Source: Yersinia massiliensis CCUG 53443
Lineage (GTDB): Bacteria > Pseudomonadota > Gammaproteobacteria > Enterobacterales > Enterobacteriaceae
Direction of reading: 5' to 3'
DNA: 64,000 nt
Assembly (NCBI RefSeq): GCF_000312485.1
Contig: NZ_HE997644.1
Span: forward strand, 604,492 to 668,491
Positions within the stretch are counted from its first letter, which is position 1. The number at the start of each line of letters is the position of its first letter. The position numbers were made by a program, and so were the translations under genes. Shown here piece by piece: positions 1-11,504 of this stretch. The notes below the pieces were generated by a model that was not told where the DNA came from, ran no database searches, and saw only the letters and a program-made list of their open reading frames with translations.

Positions 1-2
1 AA

Positions 3-125
3 CATATTAATTGGGCAATATCACAACAATTGGAAAGACGGTCTACACTGATTGTGGATGTGCAATCACCGCAGAAAAAACGACTGGTGAGGGCCATCGA
101 AAAAGGTCTCCCCCGCGATGCCTGA
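3..125 (+). CDS. queG: Epoxyqueuosine reductase QueG, C-terminal fragment
   Basis: Only the last 40 codons are present, cut by the left edge of the window and ending in TGA at 123-125. The tail ends in a VRAIEKGLPRDA-type sequence that I recognise as the conserved C-terminus of QueG, the cobalamin and Fe-S dependent reductase that makes queuosine in tRNA. The position supports this: in E. coli queG lies next to the three glycine tRNA genes and orn, in the same relative orientations. The catalytic part is outside the window, so the call rests on the tail and on synteny. Confidence 0.75.
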   Translation, partial: HINWAISQQLERRSTLIVDVQSPQKKRLVRAIEKGLPRDA

Positions 126-467
126 CACGCCGTTAATGACCAGAGTCTTAATGAGGTTAGGTATCTTTTTTTTATTATTCGTGTCACGAATGCACTCAGA
201 GTAATCCTGTGCATAAAAATAAAAACGCCTTGGCAATCAAACGCAAAAAAAAGCACAAGTGATCGGCGTAACGTTTTGACATAAAAATATAGTTCATAAA
301 ATCAGAAAGATAGAAAGCATAGAATAAAACCGCTCAAATTATCACCTGAATATAAAACGAACAGAAACTGTGGATAACTCTGTTGAAGAAGTTAATACAT
401 TGTATGTAAGGCAGGTTACAGCGCATGACATGGCTGTGGATAATTAAATTCGGATTGGATAAAAATT
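126..467. other. Non-coding gap between queG and the tRNA-Gly cluster
   Basis: AT-rich sequence with several A or T runs. No convincing ORF. The short minus-strand ORF running into the tRNA has no family character. As this is downstream of the minus-strand tRNA operon it should hold its 3' end, but I see no clean hairpin-plus-U-run terminator. Confidence 0.6.
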
Positions 468-543
<76 letters not shown>

Positions 544-639
544 ATTGAGAGGCTATTACACCCTGCTGCTATGGCAGCATTTGGCTTTCACTACAAATGA
601 CTTTTACTACAAAAACTGCACGTAAAAAGAGATAAAAAT

Positions 640-715
<76 letters not shown>

Positions 716-804
716 GTCACATAAAAACTAACGCATTGCTTTTATATATTTATTCTTTTGGTGCTAATTCTTTTGTTACAAACTTCTCCGCTATTGGAAG
801 AAGT

Positions 805-880
<76 letters not shown>

Positions 881-973
881 CCTGAATACTGTTTTCAGCC
901 TAAATGCGGCTGTTTTCTCTGTACTGAATCCGTTCACGCAGACTTGCGAATTCTTCATCGGTACGGGGTGCGC

Positions 974-1001
974 ATTATACGAGAAATCCGTTTTGCCGCA
1001 A
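974..1001 (-). promoter_or_regulatory. Stable-RNA promoter of the tRNA-Gly operon
   Basis: On the minus strand a -35 TTGCGG (996-1001) is followed after 16 nt by a perfect -10 TATAAT (974-979), then a GC-rich discriminator GCGCACC. A GC-rich discriminator is typical of stringently controlled tRNA/rRNA promoters, so ppGpp/DksA control is inferred. Confidence 0.75.
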
Positions 1002-1192
1002 GCCCCTGAAAGCAAAAAAATCATTTTTCGACGCAAGTGCTGATTAAAGCAGCAATATGTTTCATTTGCCAGCACCGAGTGATGAATAAAGCATCACCAA
1101 GGCTAATCGATGGAACAAAACACATTATATATCCAAAGCTATTGGAGTGGCAGGAAGGCAGTTCCCCCTGCCGCTGCAAGGGCGAAGGAGAA

Positions 1193-1738
1193 CTATGATT
1201 GAATAAAATGCTCGCGATAATAAGCCAACTCAGCCACAGACTCGCGGATATCATCCAGCGCTTGGTGAGTGTTTTGTTTCTTGAATCCAGCCAGAATTTC
1301 AGGTTTCCAGCGGCGCGCCAGCTCTTTTAAGGTACTGACATCCAGATAGCGATAGTGGAAATAGGCTTCCAGCTCAGGCATATAACGGAATAGGAAACGG
1401 CGATCTTGACCCACGCTGTTGCCACAAATGGGCGACGTTCCGGCTGGCACCCACTGTTTCAGGAACTCAATGGTTTGTAATTGGGCATCATGGTCAGTAA
1501 ATGGGCTGGCTTTTACTCGCTCAACCAAACCGCTGCCGGTGTGAGTACGCACATTCCATTCATCCATTAGTCCAAGCTGCTCATCTGATTGATGGACGGC
1601 AAGGACTGGGCCTTCGGCTAAAATATTAAGGTTAGCATCGGTGACCAGTGTCGCGATCTCGATGATCCGATCCCGTTCTGGATCAAGGCCAGTCATTTCC
1701 AGATCGATCCAGATTAAATTATTTTGGTTCTCTGCCAT
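1193..1738 (-). CDS. orn: Oligoribonuclease Orn
   Basis: A 3'-to-5' exoribonuclease that degrades 2-5-nt RNA fragments, the last step of mRNA decay and of pGpG removal in c-di-GMP turnover; cytoplasmic. At 181 aa it has the usual length. The DEDDh catalytic set is visible: D12 and E14 in WIDLEMTG, D112 in [11 protein letters not shown]158 and D163 in THQALDDI. The start ATG has AGGAAATAAA upstream. It is divergent from rsgA and upstream of the glycine tRNA operon, the enterobacterial arrangement. Essential in E. coli. Confidence 0.97.
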   Translation of the reverse strand: MAENQNNLIWIDLEMTGLDPERDRIIEIATLVTDANLNILAEGPVLAVHQSDEQLGLMDEWNVRTHTGSGLVERVKASPFTDHDAQLQTIEFLKQWVPAGTSPICGNSVGQDRRFLFRYMPELEAYFHYRYLDVSTLKELARRWKPEILAGFKKQNTHQALDDIRESVAELAYYREHFIQS

Positions 1739-1830
1739 TTTATTTCCTGCCTGTTGCGGATGAGTCGAGCGAACAAAAGGTTAATTGATAAAATTATGTG
1801 TATCATAGCCCTTTTGGTCGCTACCAGCGA

Positions 1831-1904
1831 TATACCCAAAGAAATTGGCGTTTTAGGTGAGCAGCAAATAGGTCCCTGCGGCGTCGAAGACAAAGGGCAT
1901 TAAT
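1831..1904. repeat. Possible degenerate intergenic repeat (TATACCCAA-type end)
   Basis: The orn-rsgA spacer contains a segment beginning TATACCCAAAG and ending in an AAAGGGCATTA-like sequence, with a GC-rich centre. Similar TATA(C/T)CCAA ends recur near 1125, 8851 and 56295 in this window. I read it as a decayed copy of a dispersed enterobacterial palindromic element (ERIC-like), at low confidence. Confidence 0.3.
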
Positions 1905-1924
1905 GCAAATTCAAGTGAGGCACA

Positions 1925-2977
1925 GTGAGTAAGAATAAACTGTCCAAAGGTCAACAACGCCGTGTACAGGCGAACCATCAGCGTCGGCTACGCACTGATA
2001 GAAAACCTGAGTTAGATGACTCTCAGCTTGGCGATGCGCAAGAAGGTATCGTCATCAGCCGTTTCGGTCAGCATGCTGATGTCGAAGCCACTGATGGTGT
2101 ACAACACCGTTGTAATATCCGCCGCACCATTAAGTCATTGGTGACGGGCGACCGTGTGGTCTGGCGTCCTGGCCTGCAAGCGCAGGAAGGCGTGCGGGTG
2201 AAAGGTATCGTTGAGGCTGTTCATGAGCGCACCTCAGTTTTAACGCGTCCTGATCTTTATGACGGCGTGAAACCGATCGCCGCCAATATCGATCAGATCG
2301 TGATCGTATCGGCGATATTGCCAGAGCTTTCTCTTAATATTATCGATCGCTATCTGGTGGCGTGTGAAACGCTGGATGTTGAGCCGTTGATCGTGCTGAA
2401 CAAGATCGATTTACTGGATGCCGATGGCCGTAAGTTCGTTGATGGCATGATGGATATTTATCGCCGTATTGGCTACAACGTGCTGGAAGTCTCTAGCCAG
2501 ACCCGTGAGGGAATGGAGGCTTTCGAGCAAGCACTTGCGGGGCGAATCAGTATCTTTGCGGGTCAATCCGGTGTGGGCAAATCCAGCTTACTGAATGCGC
2601 TGTTACCACCGACTGATAACGAAATTCTGGTGAATACCGTCTCGGATAACTCAGGTCTAGGCCAACACACCACCACTGCCGCTCGTTTGTATCATTTCCA
2701 GCATGGCGGCGACGTGATTGATTCACCGGGAGTGCGTGAATTTGGCCTCTGGCATTTGGCGCCGGAACAAATCACGCAGGGATTTGTCGAATTCCGTGAC
2801 TATCTCGGTCATTGTAAATTCCGCGATTGCAGCCATACCACCGATCCCGGTTGCGCACTGCGTGAAGCTGTAGAGCAAGGCAAAATTGCAGAAGAACGTT
2901 TTGATAATTACCATCGAATTTTAGAAAGTATGGAGCAAGTGAAACCTCGCAAGACAGCAGATAGCGACGAGAAGTGA
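1925..2977 (+). CDS. rsgA: Ribosome small-subunit GTPase RsgA
   Basis: A late-stage 30S assembly GTPase that acts at the decoding centre. The 350-aa protein has an N-terminal OB-fold (about 40-110), then a circularly permuted GTPase with motif order G4 (NKID, 159-162), G1 (GQSGVGKS, 213-220), G3 (DSPG, 266-269), and a C-terminal zinc site (C297, C302, H304, C310). Starts at GTG 1925 with GTGAGG just upstream. It precedes psd and mscM on the same strand, as in E. coli. Confidence 0.97.
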   Translation: MSKNKLSKGQQRRVQANHQRRLRTDRKPELDDSQLGDAQEGIVISRFGQHADVEATDGVQHRCNIRRTIKSLVTGDRVVWRPGLQAQEGVRVKGIVEAVHERTSVLTRPDLYDGVKPIAANIDQIVIVSAILPELSLNIIDRYLVACETLDVEPLIVLNKIDLLDADGRKFVDGMMDIYRRIGYNVLEVSSQTREGMEAFEQALAGRISIFAGQSGVGKSSLLNALLPPTDNEILVNTVSDNSGLGQHTTTAARLYHFQHGGDVIDSPGVREFGLWHLAPEQITQGFVEFRDYLGHCKFRDCSHTTDPGCALREAVEQGKIAEERFDNYHRILESMEQVKPRKTADSDEK

Positions 2978-3072
2978 TGCTTTAAGCGCGGTTTTTATCG
3001 CCGATACTCCATAACGGGTGCAGGGAAAAATACTGCGTCCCTTTATTTTTATCGTTTACCGAAGAGGTCTAC

Positions 3073-3954
3073 GTGCTAGACAGTATTAAAATCAGATTAC
3101 AATATTTGCTCCCAAAGCAGGGTTTGACCCGTTTGGCGGGTTGGGGCGCGGATAAGCAAGGCGGCTGGTTGACTCAACTGGTGATCAAGGCTTTTGCTCG
3201 CTTTTATAAAGTCGATATGAAAGAAGCTCAGGATCCTGAGTTCTCGGCTTATCGCACCTTTAACGAATTCTTTGTGCGGCCACTGCGTGATGGTGTGCGC
3301 CCTATCACGGCTGAAGAAAGCTGTTTGGCCCAACCTGCAGATGGTGCTATCAGCCAGTTAGGTACGATTCATGATGGGCAAATATTGCAAGCTAAAGGCC
3401 ACCACTACAGTTTAGAAGCGCTATTAGCCGGTAATTACCTGCTTGCTGCTGAATTCCAGAATGGCCAGTTTGTCACCACCTATTTGGCGCCGAGTGACTA
3501 CCATCGCGTGCATATGCCGTGTCACGGTGTCTTACGTGAAATGATTTATGTGCCCGGTGATTTATTCTCGGTTAACCCATTAACCGCAGCGAATGTCCCG
3601 AATTTGTTTGCTCGTAATGAGCGTGTTATTTGTATCTTCGATACCGAATTTGGCCCGATGGCGCAAATTTTGGTGGGCGCTACGATTGTTGGCAGCATCG
3701 AAACAGTTTGGGCAGGGACCATCACCCCACCACGCGAAGGTGTTATTCGCCGCTGGACATACCCGCAAGCTGGCACTGACGGCGCGGTCGTGCTGGAAAA
3801 AGGGCAAGAAATGGGCCGCTTTAAATTAGGCTCAACGGTGATTAATCTGTTCGCCGAAGGCAAAGTACACTTAGCACCACAGTTAAACAGCGGTTCTATC
3901 ACTCGTATGGGTGAAGTGTTGGCCGAAATCGTCCCTACCCCCCCGCCGTGCTAG
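3073..3954 (+). CDS. psd: Phosphatidylserine decarboxylase proenzyme
   Basis: Converts phosphatidylserine to phosphatidylethanolamine at the inner membrane, the last step of PE synthesis. The 293-aa proenzyme has the LGST self-cleavage motif; Ser254 becomes the pyruvoyl group of the small alpha chain. Starts at GTG 3073, preceded by GAAGAGG. The proline-rich tail (PTPPPC) is short. mscM starts 22 nt downstream, so the two are probably co-transcribed, as in E. coli. Confidence 0.96.
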   Translation: MLDSIKIRLQYLLPKQGLTRLAGWGADKQGGWLTQLVIKAFARFYKVDMKEAQDPEFSAYRTFNEFFVRPLRDGVRPITAEESCLAQPADGAISQLGTIHDGQILQAKGHHYSLEALLAGNYLLAAEFQNGQFVTTYLAPSDYHRVHMPCHGVLREMIYVPGDLFSVNPLTAANVPNLFARNERVICIFDTEFGPMAQILVGATIVGSIETVWAGTITPPREGVIRRWTYPQAGTDGAVVLEKGQEMGRFKLGSTVINLFAEGKVHLAPQLNSGSITRMGEVLAEIVPTPPPC

Positions 3955-3976
3955 CTTGCTGCTGACGACGTAACCG

Positions 3977-6900
3977 ATGTTGAGGAACCCTGATTTGCGC
4001 CCAATAATTTCTCGCTTTTTTGGCTCGCTCTTATCATTTAGTCAGTCAATGGCGGCTGGCCTCTTGTTGTCATTTGCCATGTTGTTCTCCTTGCCGCTTC
4101 ATGCGGCAACTCAACCCAATGAAGAACAACTGCGGCAAGAGCTGAAACAAGTTGAAGCTAACAAAGGGATGACCAATCAGGCAGAGATTATTCAGGCGCT
4201 GCAAGGGGCCCTTAGCTGGTTAGCGGATGCCAAAGAAGCTGACATTCGCGCTCAGCAATATCAAAAAGCGATTGATGACTTCCCTAAACTGACCCGTGAA
4301 CTGCGGCAAGAACTGGCACAGGAAGGGGATAAGCCCCTGCCGGTCCCCAATAATCTGTCTACGTCAGAGCTAGAGCAGCAAGTGCTGCAAATCAGCAGTC
4401 AATTGCTGGAATTAAGCCGTCTGTCGCAGCAAGAGCAAGACAGAGCGCGGGAAATCAGCGAGTCTCTCAACCAACTGCCTCAGCAACAATCAGAAGCACG
4501 GCGTATTCTGACCGAAATCGGCGCGCGGCTTCAGGCGCAAAGTAACCCCGCAAACCCTGTCGCACAGGCACATTTGACGCTATTGCAAGCTGAAATGGTC
4601 GCGCGCAAAGCAAAAGTCAATGAATTGGAGCTTTCTCAGCTCTCGGCCAATAACCGGCAAGAGCTGTCACGGCTACGTGCGGAGTTATACAAAAAGCGGC
4701 AAGAACGGGTGGATGCCCAGCTACAAACGTTGCGTAACAATCTGAACAATCAACGCCAACAGGCAGCTGAAAAAGCCTTAGAGCGCACTGAGCAATTGGC
4801 TGAACAAGGCGGTGACCTGCCTGAGTCTATCACCCAGCAGTTGCAAATTAACCGTGAGCTATCACAAGCGCTGAATCAACAAGCACAACGTATTGACCTT
4901 ATTTCTTCGCAGCAGCGCCAAGCGGTGGCACAAACACAGCAAGTTCGGCAGGCGCTCAGTACCATTCGTGAGCAGGCCCAATGGTTAGGCGTTTCAACCG
5001 CACTGGGGGAAACGCTACGTGCACAGGTTGCCAGGTTACCTGATGTGCCAAAATCTCAGCAGTTGGATCGTGATATGGCTCAATTGCGGGTTCAGCGCCT
5101 GCAATATGAAGATATGTTGGATAAGCTGCAACAACAGGATGTTAAATTAAAACAAGATGATGGCACACCGCTAACCACTGAGCAGCAACGTATTTTGGAT
5201 GCCCAATGGCGGACGCAGCGTGAATTGCTGAATTCTCTGCTCTCGGGTTATGACACTCAGATTCTTGAGCTAACGAAGCTAAAAGTGGCGAATAGCCAAT
5301 TGGTAGATGCACTGAGTGAAGTGCGCGAAGCCACGCATCGCTACCTATTTTGGGTCGCAGATGTCAGTCCAATATCGCTCTCATACCCGATTAGCGTCGC
5401 ACAAGACCTGACCCGCCTGCTGTCACTGGACACCCTGTCACAGCTCAGCAGCGCCTTTGTCATGATGATGACCAGCCAAGAAACATTATTGCCAATTATT
5501 GGTGCCATACTGTTTGTGGGTTTCAGTATCAGTTCACGCCGCCACTATCACGCCTTCCTTGAACGTGCCAGCAGCCGAGTCGGTAAAGTCACTCAAGACC
5601 ACTTTTCTCTGACGCTCCGGACTGTGTTTTGGTCGATTCTGGTGGCACTACCACTGCCGGTCTTATGGGCCGCACTCGGTTATGGTCTACAAAGTGCTTG
5701 GTCCTACCCGATGGCTATCGCCATTGGGAATGCCGTTACTGCCACTGTACCGGTGCTGTGGGTGTTTATGATAAGTGCCTCGTTTGCCCATCCACATGGC
5801 CTGTTTATCACGCATTTCCGCTGGTCACCCACGCAAGTTGGGCGTGCAATGCGTTTTTATCGCATGTCCGTATGGCTCATTATCCCATTAATGATGGCCC
5901 TGATTACTTTTGAGAATTATAACGACCGTGAATTCGCCGGTACTCTCGGCCGATTGTGCTTTATTTTGCTGTGTATCGCCTTAAGTTTGGTCACCAACAG
6001 CTTGAAGCGGGCAGGCATCCCCCTCTATTTAGATAAAAAAGGGTCAGGGGAAAATATCATTAACACCGCGCTGTGGGGGCTACTGCTCTCAGCGCCCTTA
6101 ATCGCAGCGCTGGCATCAGCTCTCGGTTACCTCACCACCTCACAGGCGTTATTGGCACGATTGGAGACATCGGTCGCCATCTGGTTCTTCCTGTTAGTGA
6201 TTTATCACATTGTCCGCCGTTGGATGTTAATCCAGCGCCGCCGTATTGCCTTTGATCGTGCGAAACAGCGTCGGGCCGATATTCTGGCGCAACGCGCGCG
6301 AGGTGAAGAAGACACGCCACACAATAACAGCACCGAAGGATCTATTGATGTAGAAGAGCCGGTCATTGATCTGGATGTGATCAGCGCCCAGTCACTACGA
6401 CTGGTGCGATCGATTCTCACCATGATCGCGTTGGTGTCCGTGATCGCCCTGTGGTCTGAGATTCACTCCGCTTTTGGTTTCCTCGAAAATATTCGTCTGT
6501 GGGATGTCTCATCGACGGTTAACGGCATTGAGTCTGTGCAAGCGATCACCATGGGATCATTGCTGATCGCCATCTTAGTGATGATTGTCACCACTCAGCT
6601 CGTCCGTAACTTACCGGCTTTGCTGGAGTTGGCGCTGTTACAGCATTTGGATCTGACGCCAGGAACGGGTTATGCCATCTCCACGATCACCAAATATCTG
6701 TTGATCCTGTTTGGCGGGCTGATCGGCTTCTCAATGCTGGGGATTGAATGGGCGAAATTCCAGTGGCTAGTTGCTGCATTAGGCTTAGGTTTGGGCTTTG
6801 GTTTGCAGGAAATTTTTGCCAACTTCGTCTCTGGCCTGATCATTTTGTTTGAAAAGCCGATCCGTATCGGTGATACCGTGACGATCCGCGATCTCACTGG

Positions 6901-7378
6901 CAGCGTGACCAAAATTAACACTCGTGCGACCACCATCTCAGATTGGGATCGCAAAGAAATAATTGTGCCAAACAAAGCGTTTATTACTGAGCAATTCATT
7001 AACTGGTCACTGTCTGATTCGATTACCCGTGTGGTGCTAACGGTGCCTGCGCCGGCTGAAACCAGCAGCGAAGAAGTGACTGACGTGTTACTGACTGCCG
7101 CACAACGCTGTACGTTAGTACTGGAGAATCCACCACCCGAGGTGTATTTGGTCGACCTTCAACAAGGCATTCAGATTTTCGAGCTGCGTATCTATGCCGC
7201 TGAAATGGGCCACCGTATGCCACTGCGCCATGAGATCCACCAACTAATTCTGGCCGGTTATCGTGAGCACGGTATCACTCTGCCATTCCCACCTTTCCAA
7301 GCTCGTCTGGAAACATTGGGCCGTGGCGCTGGGCGCACCATTACCTCGGGCCGCAGCCGTTCGCCGGGTAGTCTCTAA
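3977..7378 (+). CDS. mscM: Miniconductance mechanosensitive channel MscM
   Basis: A large MscS-family channel releasing solutes under hypo-osmotic stress. The 1133-aa protein has an N-terminal signal peptide ending near LHAA (about residue 44), a long Gln-rich periplasmic coiled-coil region (about 45-460), a series of membrane helices (about 490-940), and the MscS core with the pore-like helix rich in Gly/Ala (AALGLGLGFGLQEIFANFVSG region), followed by the cytoplasmic beta and alpha/beta domains. Slightly longer than E. coli YjeP (1107 aa). The start codon is not fully certain. Confidence 0.93.
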   Translation: MLRNPDLRPIISRFFGSLLSFSQSMAAGLLLSFAMLFSLPLHAATQPNEEQLRQELKQVEANKGMTNQAEIIQALQGALSWLADAKEADIRAQQYQKAIDDFPKLTRELRQELAQEGDKPLPVPNNLSTSELEQQVLQISSQLLELSRLSQQEQDRAREISESLNQLPQQQSEARRILTEIGARLQAQSNPANPVAQAHLTLLQAEMVARKAKVNELELSQLSANNRQELSRLRAELYKKRQERVDAQLQTLRNNLNNQRQQAAEKALERTEQLAEQGGDLPESITQQLQINRELSQALNQQAQRIDLISSQQRQAVAQTQQVRQALSTIREQAQWLGVSTALGETLRAQVARLPDVPKSQQLDRDMAQLRVQRLQYEDMLDKLQQQDVKLKQDDGTPLTTEQQRILDAQWRTQRELLNSLLSGYDTQILELTKLKVANSQLVDALSEVREATHRYLFWVADVSPISLSYPISVAQDLTRLLSLDTLSQLSSAFVMMMTSQETLLPIIGAILFVGFSISSRRHYHAFLERASSRVGKVTQDHFSLTLRTVFWSILVALPLPVLWAALGYGLQSAWSYPMAIAIGNAVTATVPVLWVFMISASFAHPHGLFITHFRWSPTQVGRAMRFYRMSVWLIIPLMMALITFENYNDREFAGTLGRLCFILLCIALSLVTNSLKRAGIPLYLDKKGSGENIINTALWGLLLSAPLIAALASALGYLTTSQALLARLETSVAIWFFLLVIYHIVRRWMLIQRRRIAFDRAKQRRADILAQRARGEEDTPHNNSTEGSIDVEEPVIDLDVISAQSLRLVRSILTMIALVSVIALWSEIHSAFGFLENIRLWDVSSTVNGIESVQAITMGSLLIAILVMIVTTQLVRNLPALLELALLQHLDLTPGTGYAISTITKYLLILFGGLIGFSMLGIEWAKFQWLVAALGLGLGFGLQEIFANFVSGLIILFEKPIRIGDTVTIRDLTGSVTKINTRATTISDWDRKEIIVPNKAFITEQFINWSLSDSITRVVLTVPAPAETSSEEVTDVLLTAAQRCTLVLENPPPEVYLVDLQQGIQIFELRIYAAEMGHRMPLRHEIHQLILAGYREHGITLPFPPFQARLETLGRGAGRTITSGRSRSPGSL

Positions 7379-7431
7379 AGGGATACCTTGATCGATAGAA
7401 GATATTGATGGATAGAGGCATTAATAAATAG

Positions 7432-7471
7432 AAAAATGGCCTGACGCAATAAAGTGTCAGGCCATTTTTTT
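7432..7471 (+). terminator. Rho-independent terminator after mscM
   Basis: Stem AATGGCCTGAC / GTCAGGCCATT with a loop of about 9 nt, followed by a run of T. An A run on the other side makes it usable in both directions, so it may also end epmA transcription. Confidence 0.85.
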
Positions 7472-7517
7472 GGCTAATCCTAGCCGGCGATGAGAGTATC
7501 ACCGAGCGCAGAAGGGA

Positions 7518-8495
7518 CTAGGCAATATTGACTGGGAATGCAATCACATCACTCAATCTTTCCGCATTCAGCGCTAACATCACTAAACGATCAACACCGA
7601 GCGCCACACCAGAACAATCCGGCAAACCGTGCTTTAGTGCCGCGATCAGATTCATGTCGATGGGATTCTGCGGTAAGCCGCGTTTAGCCCGACTGCGATT
7701 GTCTTGTTCAAAACGTTGCAGCTGCTCATCGCCGTCTGTCAGCTCATGGAAGCCATTCGCCAACTCAATGCCTTTGAAGTAAACCTCAAAACGCTCAGCG
7801 ACACGGTGATCTTCGGTGCTGATCACGGCAAGTGACGCCTGTGATGCAGGGAAATGATAAACAAAAGCAGGCTTATCACGGCCAATGTGTGGCTCAACGC
7901 CCACGGTAAACAGCAGTTGCAGTAGCGTGTCGCGATCCTCTTCGGTATCAGCGATATTGCTTAAATCCAGTTTTGCTGCAACTTCACGTAGTTGCGCTTT
8001 ATCTGCCGATAATGGATCGATACCCAAATGACGCTGAAACGCTTGCTGATAAGAGAGTGTCTCAGCGCTATTGCAGTCCAAAATTTGCTGCAACAGGTCA
8101 TCAACCTCATTCATTAAGCGATACATATCATAATGTGGGCGATACCATTCAAGCATGGTGAATTCAGGATTGTGATGACGCCCCGCTTCTTCATTGCGGA
8201 AACTGCGCCCCAACTGATAGATAGAGCCACTGCCTGCCGCCAACAGCCGCTTCATGTGGTATTCCGGACTGGTCATCATGTACAGCGTCAAACCATCGGC
8301 AGCGCCCGGGCCAACAAACCGGGTTTCGAATGGGACTAAATGAATGTCCGTCACTGTCGCTTGGCTCATGGTAGGCGTTTCAACTTCTAATACGCCACGA
8401 TCGGCAAAAAAGCGCCGGATCTCTGCCATTATTGCTGCGCGCTTCAACAAATTGGCGATGGGTGCACTCGGCTGCCAGCTTGCCGTTTCGCTCAT
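7518..8495 (-). CDS. epmA: EF-P--(R)-beta-lysine ligase EpmA
   Basis: Attaches (R)-beta-lysine to Lys34 of elongation factor P; a truncated class II lysyl-tRNA synthetase paralogue lacking the anticodon-binding domain. The longest ORF begins at 8540, but I place the start at ATG 8495 (MSETASWQP) because it has GGAG 7 nt upstream and gives 325 aa, the E. coli length. Class II motifs are visible: [19 protein letters not shown] (motif 2) and [11 protein letters not shown] near the C-terminus (motif 3). Its target efp and partner epmB lie about 7 kb to the right. Confidence 0.96.
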   Translation of the reverse strand: MSETASWQPSAPIANLLKRAAIMAEIRRFFADRGVLEVETPTMSQATVTDIHLVPFETRFVGPGAADGLTLYMMTSPEYHMKRLLAAGSGSIYQLGRSFRNEEAGRHHNPEFTMLEWYRPHYDMYRLMNEVDDLLQQILDCNSAETLSYQQAFQRHLGIDPLSADKAQLREVAAKLDLSNIADTEEDRDTLLQLLFTVGVEPHIGRDKPAFVYHFPASQASLAVISTEDHRVAERFEVYFKGIELANGFHELTDGDEQLQRFEQDNRSRAKRGLPQNPIDMNLIAALKHGLPDCSGVALGVDRLVMLALNAERLSDVIAFPVNIA

Positions 8496-8694
8496 GGTGG
8501 TTAACTCCGAAATCAAACAGGGGATGCAGTCTACTCGCATCTCCTCATTCAGACAAATCTCCCTCCCCTCAGGGCGCTTTTTATGCCGAATTCAGCATTT
8601 CACTCTGTGAAAAAGAGTTAAGCCTAGTAGATCCTGTTTGGGATCACGTTTTTGTCAGTAATGCCTTTGAGGCGGTTCAAATAAAACAAAACAA

Positions 8695-8742
8695 TCGATC
8701 ACATCAAATTTCTACTACTTAGCATTGGGTATAATTATGCCC
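8695..8742 (+). promoter_or_regulatory. frdABCD promoter with FNR site
   Basis: TCGATCACATCAAA (8695-8708) closely resembles the FNR box of the E. coli frd promoter and is followed by the -10 TATAAT at 8730-8735. The predicted transcription start near 8742 would centre the box at about -41, the class II FNR activation position. Anaerobic induction is inferred from this. Confidence 0.7.
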
Positions 8743-8850
8743 ATACAAAAAGTAAGAAATAGCTATCCTTAATACCAGTATTCTCGTTACCGGCTAATAA
8801 GTTAGTCAGATAATAATATTAAAAAACCGATTAAGAATAGAGATTCACTT

Positions 8851-8926
8851 TATATACCCAACGTCATTGGTGTAGCAGCAGGGTAGCAGGCTCACACCGC
8901 AGCAATACCAAGAGCGAAGGATATAA
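8851..8926. repeat. Possible degenerate intergenic repeat upstream of frdA
   Basis: The segment begins TATATACCCAA and ends GAAGGATATAA, so its termini are roughly complementary. The interior has GCAGCAGGG and CACACCGCAGCA. It looks like a shortened dispersed palindromic element lying in the frd leader. Confidence 0.35.
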
Positions 8927-8955
8927 GTTTTTCACTTGAACAATGGAGAAGCGCA

Positions 8956-10761
8956 GTGCAAACCTTTAACGCCGATCTTGCCATTATCGGGGCCGGAGGC
9001 GCTGGTTTACGTGCAGCAATAGCCGCAGCGGAAGCCAACCCTCAACTGAAGATTGCTCTGATCTCGAAAGTATACCCGATGCGTAGCCATACCGTGGCCG
9101 CAGAAGGGGGATCAGCCGCCGTCACGCAGGACCACGATACCTTTGACTATCATTTCCATGACACTGTCGCCGGTGGTGACTGGTTATGCGAACAAGATGT
9201 TGTTGACCATTTTGTTCACAGTTGCCCAGAAGAGATGGCACAGTTGGAAATCTGGGGCTGCCCGTGGAGCCGCAAACCAGATGGCTCAGTTAACGTGCGT
9301 CGCTTTGGTGGGATGAAAATTGAACGTACGTGGTTCGCCGCTGATAAAACCGGCTTCCACATGTTGCACACCCTGTTCCAAACCTCATTGAAATACCCGC
9401 AAATTCAGCGTTTTGATGAGCATTTCGTCCTCGATATTCTGGTTGATGAAGGTCAAGCACGTGGCGTTGTCGCCATGAATATGATGGAAGGCACCCGAGT
9501 CCAAATCCGCGCGAATGCCGTGGTAATGGCGACAGGCGGTGCAGGTCGCGTTTATCGCTATAATACCAACGGCGGTATTGTTACCGGTGATGGTATGGGG
9601 ATGGCGTTCCACCACGGCGTTCCGCTGCGGGATATGGAATTTGTGCAATATCACCCCACCGGCCTACCTGGTTCTGGCATCCTGATGACCGAAGGTTGTC
9701 GTGGCGAAGGCGGTATTCTGGTCAATAAAGACGGTTACCGTTATTTGCAAGATTACGGTATGGGGCCAGAAACACCACTTGGCGAACCTAAAAACAAATA
9801 CATGGAGTTAGGCCCGCGCGATAAAGTTTCGCAAGCCTTCTGGCATGAATGGCGAGCTGGTCGCACTATCCCGACACCGCGTGGTGATGTGGTGTATCTG
9901 GATCTGCGCCATTTGGGCGAGAAAAAACTGCTTGAACGCTTGCCGTTCATCTGTGAATTAGCAAAAGCTTATGTGGGTGTTGATCCGGTCAAAGAACCGA
10001 TCCCAGTACGCCCGACCGCGCATTACACTATGGGCGGTATCGAAACTAACCAACAGTGTGAAACCCGCATCAAAGGGCTATTTGCCGTCGGCGAATGTTC
10101 TTCTGTTGGTCTGCATGGCGCAAACCGTTTGGGTTCCAACTCACTGGCAGAATTAGTGGTCTTTGGCCGTGTGGCGGGTGAACAAGCTGCCCTGCGCGCC
10201 ATGGAAACTGGCCCTGCAAACGGCAGTGCATTAGATGCCCAAACCCGCGATGTTGAAACCCGTCTGAGTGATTTGATGAAGCAGGAAGGGACCGAGAATT
10301 GGTCCAAAATCCGCGATGAAATGGGTCTGTCGATGGAAGAAGGTTGCGGTATTTACCGTACGCCTGAATTGATGCAAAAAACCGTCGATAAGCTGGCTGA
10401 GTTGAAAGAGCGCTTTAAACGCGTGAAAATTACCGATAACTCCAGCGTTTTCAACACCGACCTGTTGTACACCATTGAGCTAGGCTATGGCTTGGATGTC
10501 GCTGAATGTATGGCTCACTCAGCACTGAATCGTCGTGAATCTCGTGGTGCCCATCAACGTCTGGATGAAGGCTGTACTGAACGTGATGACGTTAACTTCC
10601 TGAAGCATACTTTGGCCTTCCATACTCCAGGTGGCGCGCCACGTCTTGAATACAGTGACGTGAAAATTACCAAGCTGGCACCGGCTAAACGTGTTTATGG
10701 TGGTGAAGCCACCGCTCAAGATGCAAAAGATTTGAAGGATAAGGAGCAGGCGAATGACTGA
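8956..10761 (+). CDS. frdA: Fumarate reductase flavoprotein subunit
   Basis: Catalytic subunit of quinol:fumarate reductase, reducing fumarate to succinate in anaerobic respiration; sits on the cytoplasmic side of the inner membrane. The 601-aa protein has the FAD dinucleotide motif GAGGAG (12-17), the covalent flavin site [10 protein letters not shown] with H45, and the substrate-site region HPTGLPGSG. Starts at GTG 8956 preceded by GGAGAAGC. It overlaps frdB by 8 nt, indicating coupled translation. Confidence 0.98.
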   Translation: MQTFNADLAIIGAGGAGLRAAIAAAEANPQLKIALISKVYPMRSHTVAAEGGSAAVTQDHDTFDYHFHDTVAGGDWLCEQDVVDHFVHSCPEEMAQLEIWGCPWSRKPDGSVNVRRFGGMKIERTWFAADKTGFHMLHTLFQTSLKYPQIQRFDEHFVLDILVDEGQARGVVAMNMMEGTRVQIRANAVVMATGGAGRVYRYNTNGGIVTGDGMGMAFHHGVPLRDMEFVQYHPTGLPGSGILMTEGCRGEGGILVNKDGYRYLQDYGMGPETPLGEPKNKYMELGPRDKVSQAFWHEWRAGRTIPTPRGDVVYLDLRHLGEKKLLERLPFICELAKAYVGVDPVKEPIPVRPTAHYTMGGIETNQQCETRIKGLFAVGECSSVGLHGANRLGSNSLAELVVFGRVAGEQAALRAMETGPANGSALDAQTRDVETRLSDLMKQEGTENWSKIRDEMGLSMEEGCGIYRTPELMQKTVDKLAELKERFKRVKITDNSSVFNTDLLYTIELGYGLDVAECMAHSALNRRESRGAHQRLDEGCTERDDVNFLKHTLAFHTPGGAPRLEYSDVKITKLAPAKRVYGGEATAQDAKDLKDKEQAND

Positions 10762-11488
10762 TATGAAACTCCTGAAAATGGAGGTCATGCGCTATAACCC
10801 AGAACGTGATAGCGAACCTCACTTCGAAACCTTTGAAGTCCCTTACGATGAGCAAACCTCGCTGCTAGATGCGTTGGGCTATATCAAAGATAACCTTGCG
10901 CCAGACTTGTCTTATCGCTGGTCTTGCCGGATGGCGATTTGCGGTTCGTGCGGCATGATGGTCAACAAAGTGCCGAAACTCGCGTGTAAAACCTTCCTAC
11001 GTGAATATACCGCAGGGATGAAAGTAGAGGCGCTGGGTAACTTCCCGATTGAGCGTGATTTAGTGGTTGATATGACTCACTTTATCGAAAGTCTGGAAGC
11101 CATCAAGCCCTACATCATTGGTAATGACCGCAAACCTCAAGATGGCCCGAATAAGCAGACCCCAGCACAGATGGCGAAATACCATCAGTTCTCCGGCTGT
11201 ATTAACTGTGGTTTGTGCTATGCCGCTTGCCCGCAGTTTGGCTTAAATCCAGAATTTATTGGCCCAGCCGCGATTACGTTAGCGCACCGTTACAATCTGG
11301 ATAACCGTGACCACGGCAAGAAAGAGCGTATGCCTCAGCTTAACGGTAAAAATGGTGTCTGGAGCTGTACCTTCGTCGGTTACTGCTCTGAAGTGTGTCC
11401 GAAACACGTTGATCCGGCCGCTGCGATCCAGCAGGGCAAGGTTGAGAGTGCCAAAGACTTCATGATCGCCATGCTGAAACCACAATAA
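10754..11488 (+). CDS. frdB: Fumarate reductase iron-sulfur subunit
   Basis: Electron-transfer subunit linking the quinol site in FrdCD to the flavin in FrdA. The 244-aa protein has an N-terminal [2Fe-2S] ferredoxin domain with [12 protein letters not shown] and a distal Cys (about 57-78), and a C-terminal domain with [11 protein letters not shown] and CSEVCPKH for the [4Fe-4S] and [3Fe-4S] clusters. The ATG lies inside the last codons of frdA. Confidence 0.98.
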   Translation: MTDMKLLKMEVMRYNPERDSEPHFETFEVPYDEQTSLLDALGYIKDNLAPDLSYRWSCRMAICGSCGMMVNKVPKLACKTFLREYTAGMKVEALGNFPIERDLVVDMTHFIESLEAIKPYIIGNDRKPQDGPNKQTPAQMAKYHQFSGCINCGLCYAACPQFGLNPEFIGPAAITLAHRYNLDNRDHGKKERMPQLNGKNGVWSCTFVGYCSEVCPKHVDPAAAIQQGKVESAKDFMIAMLKPQ

Positions 11489-11504
11489 GGGAGGGGAGAC
11501 AAAA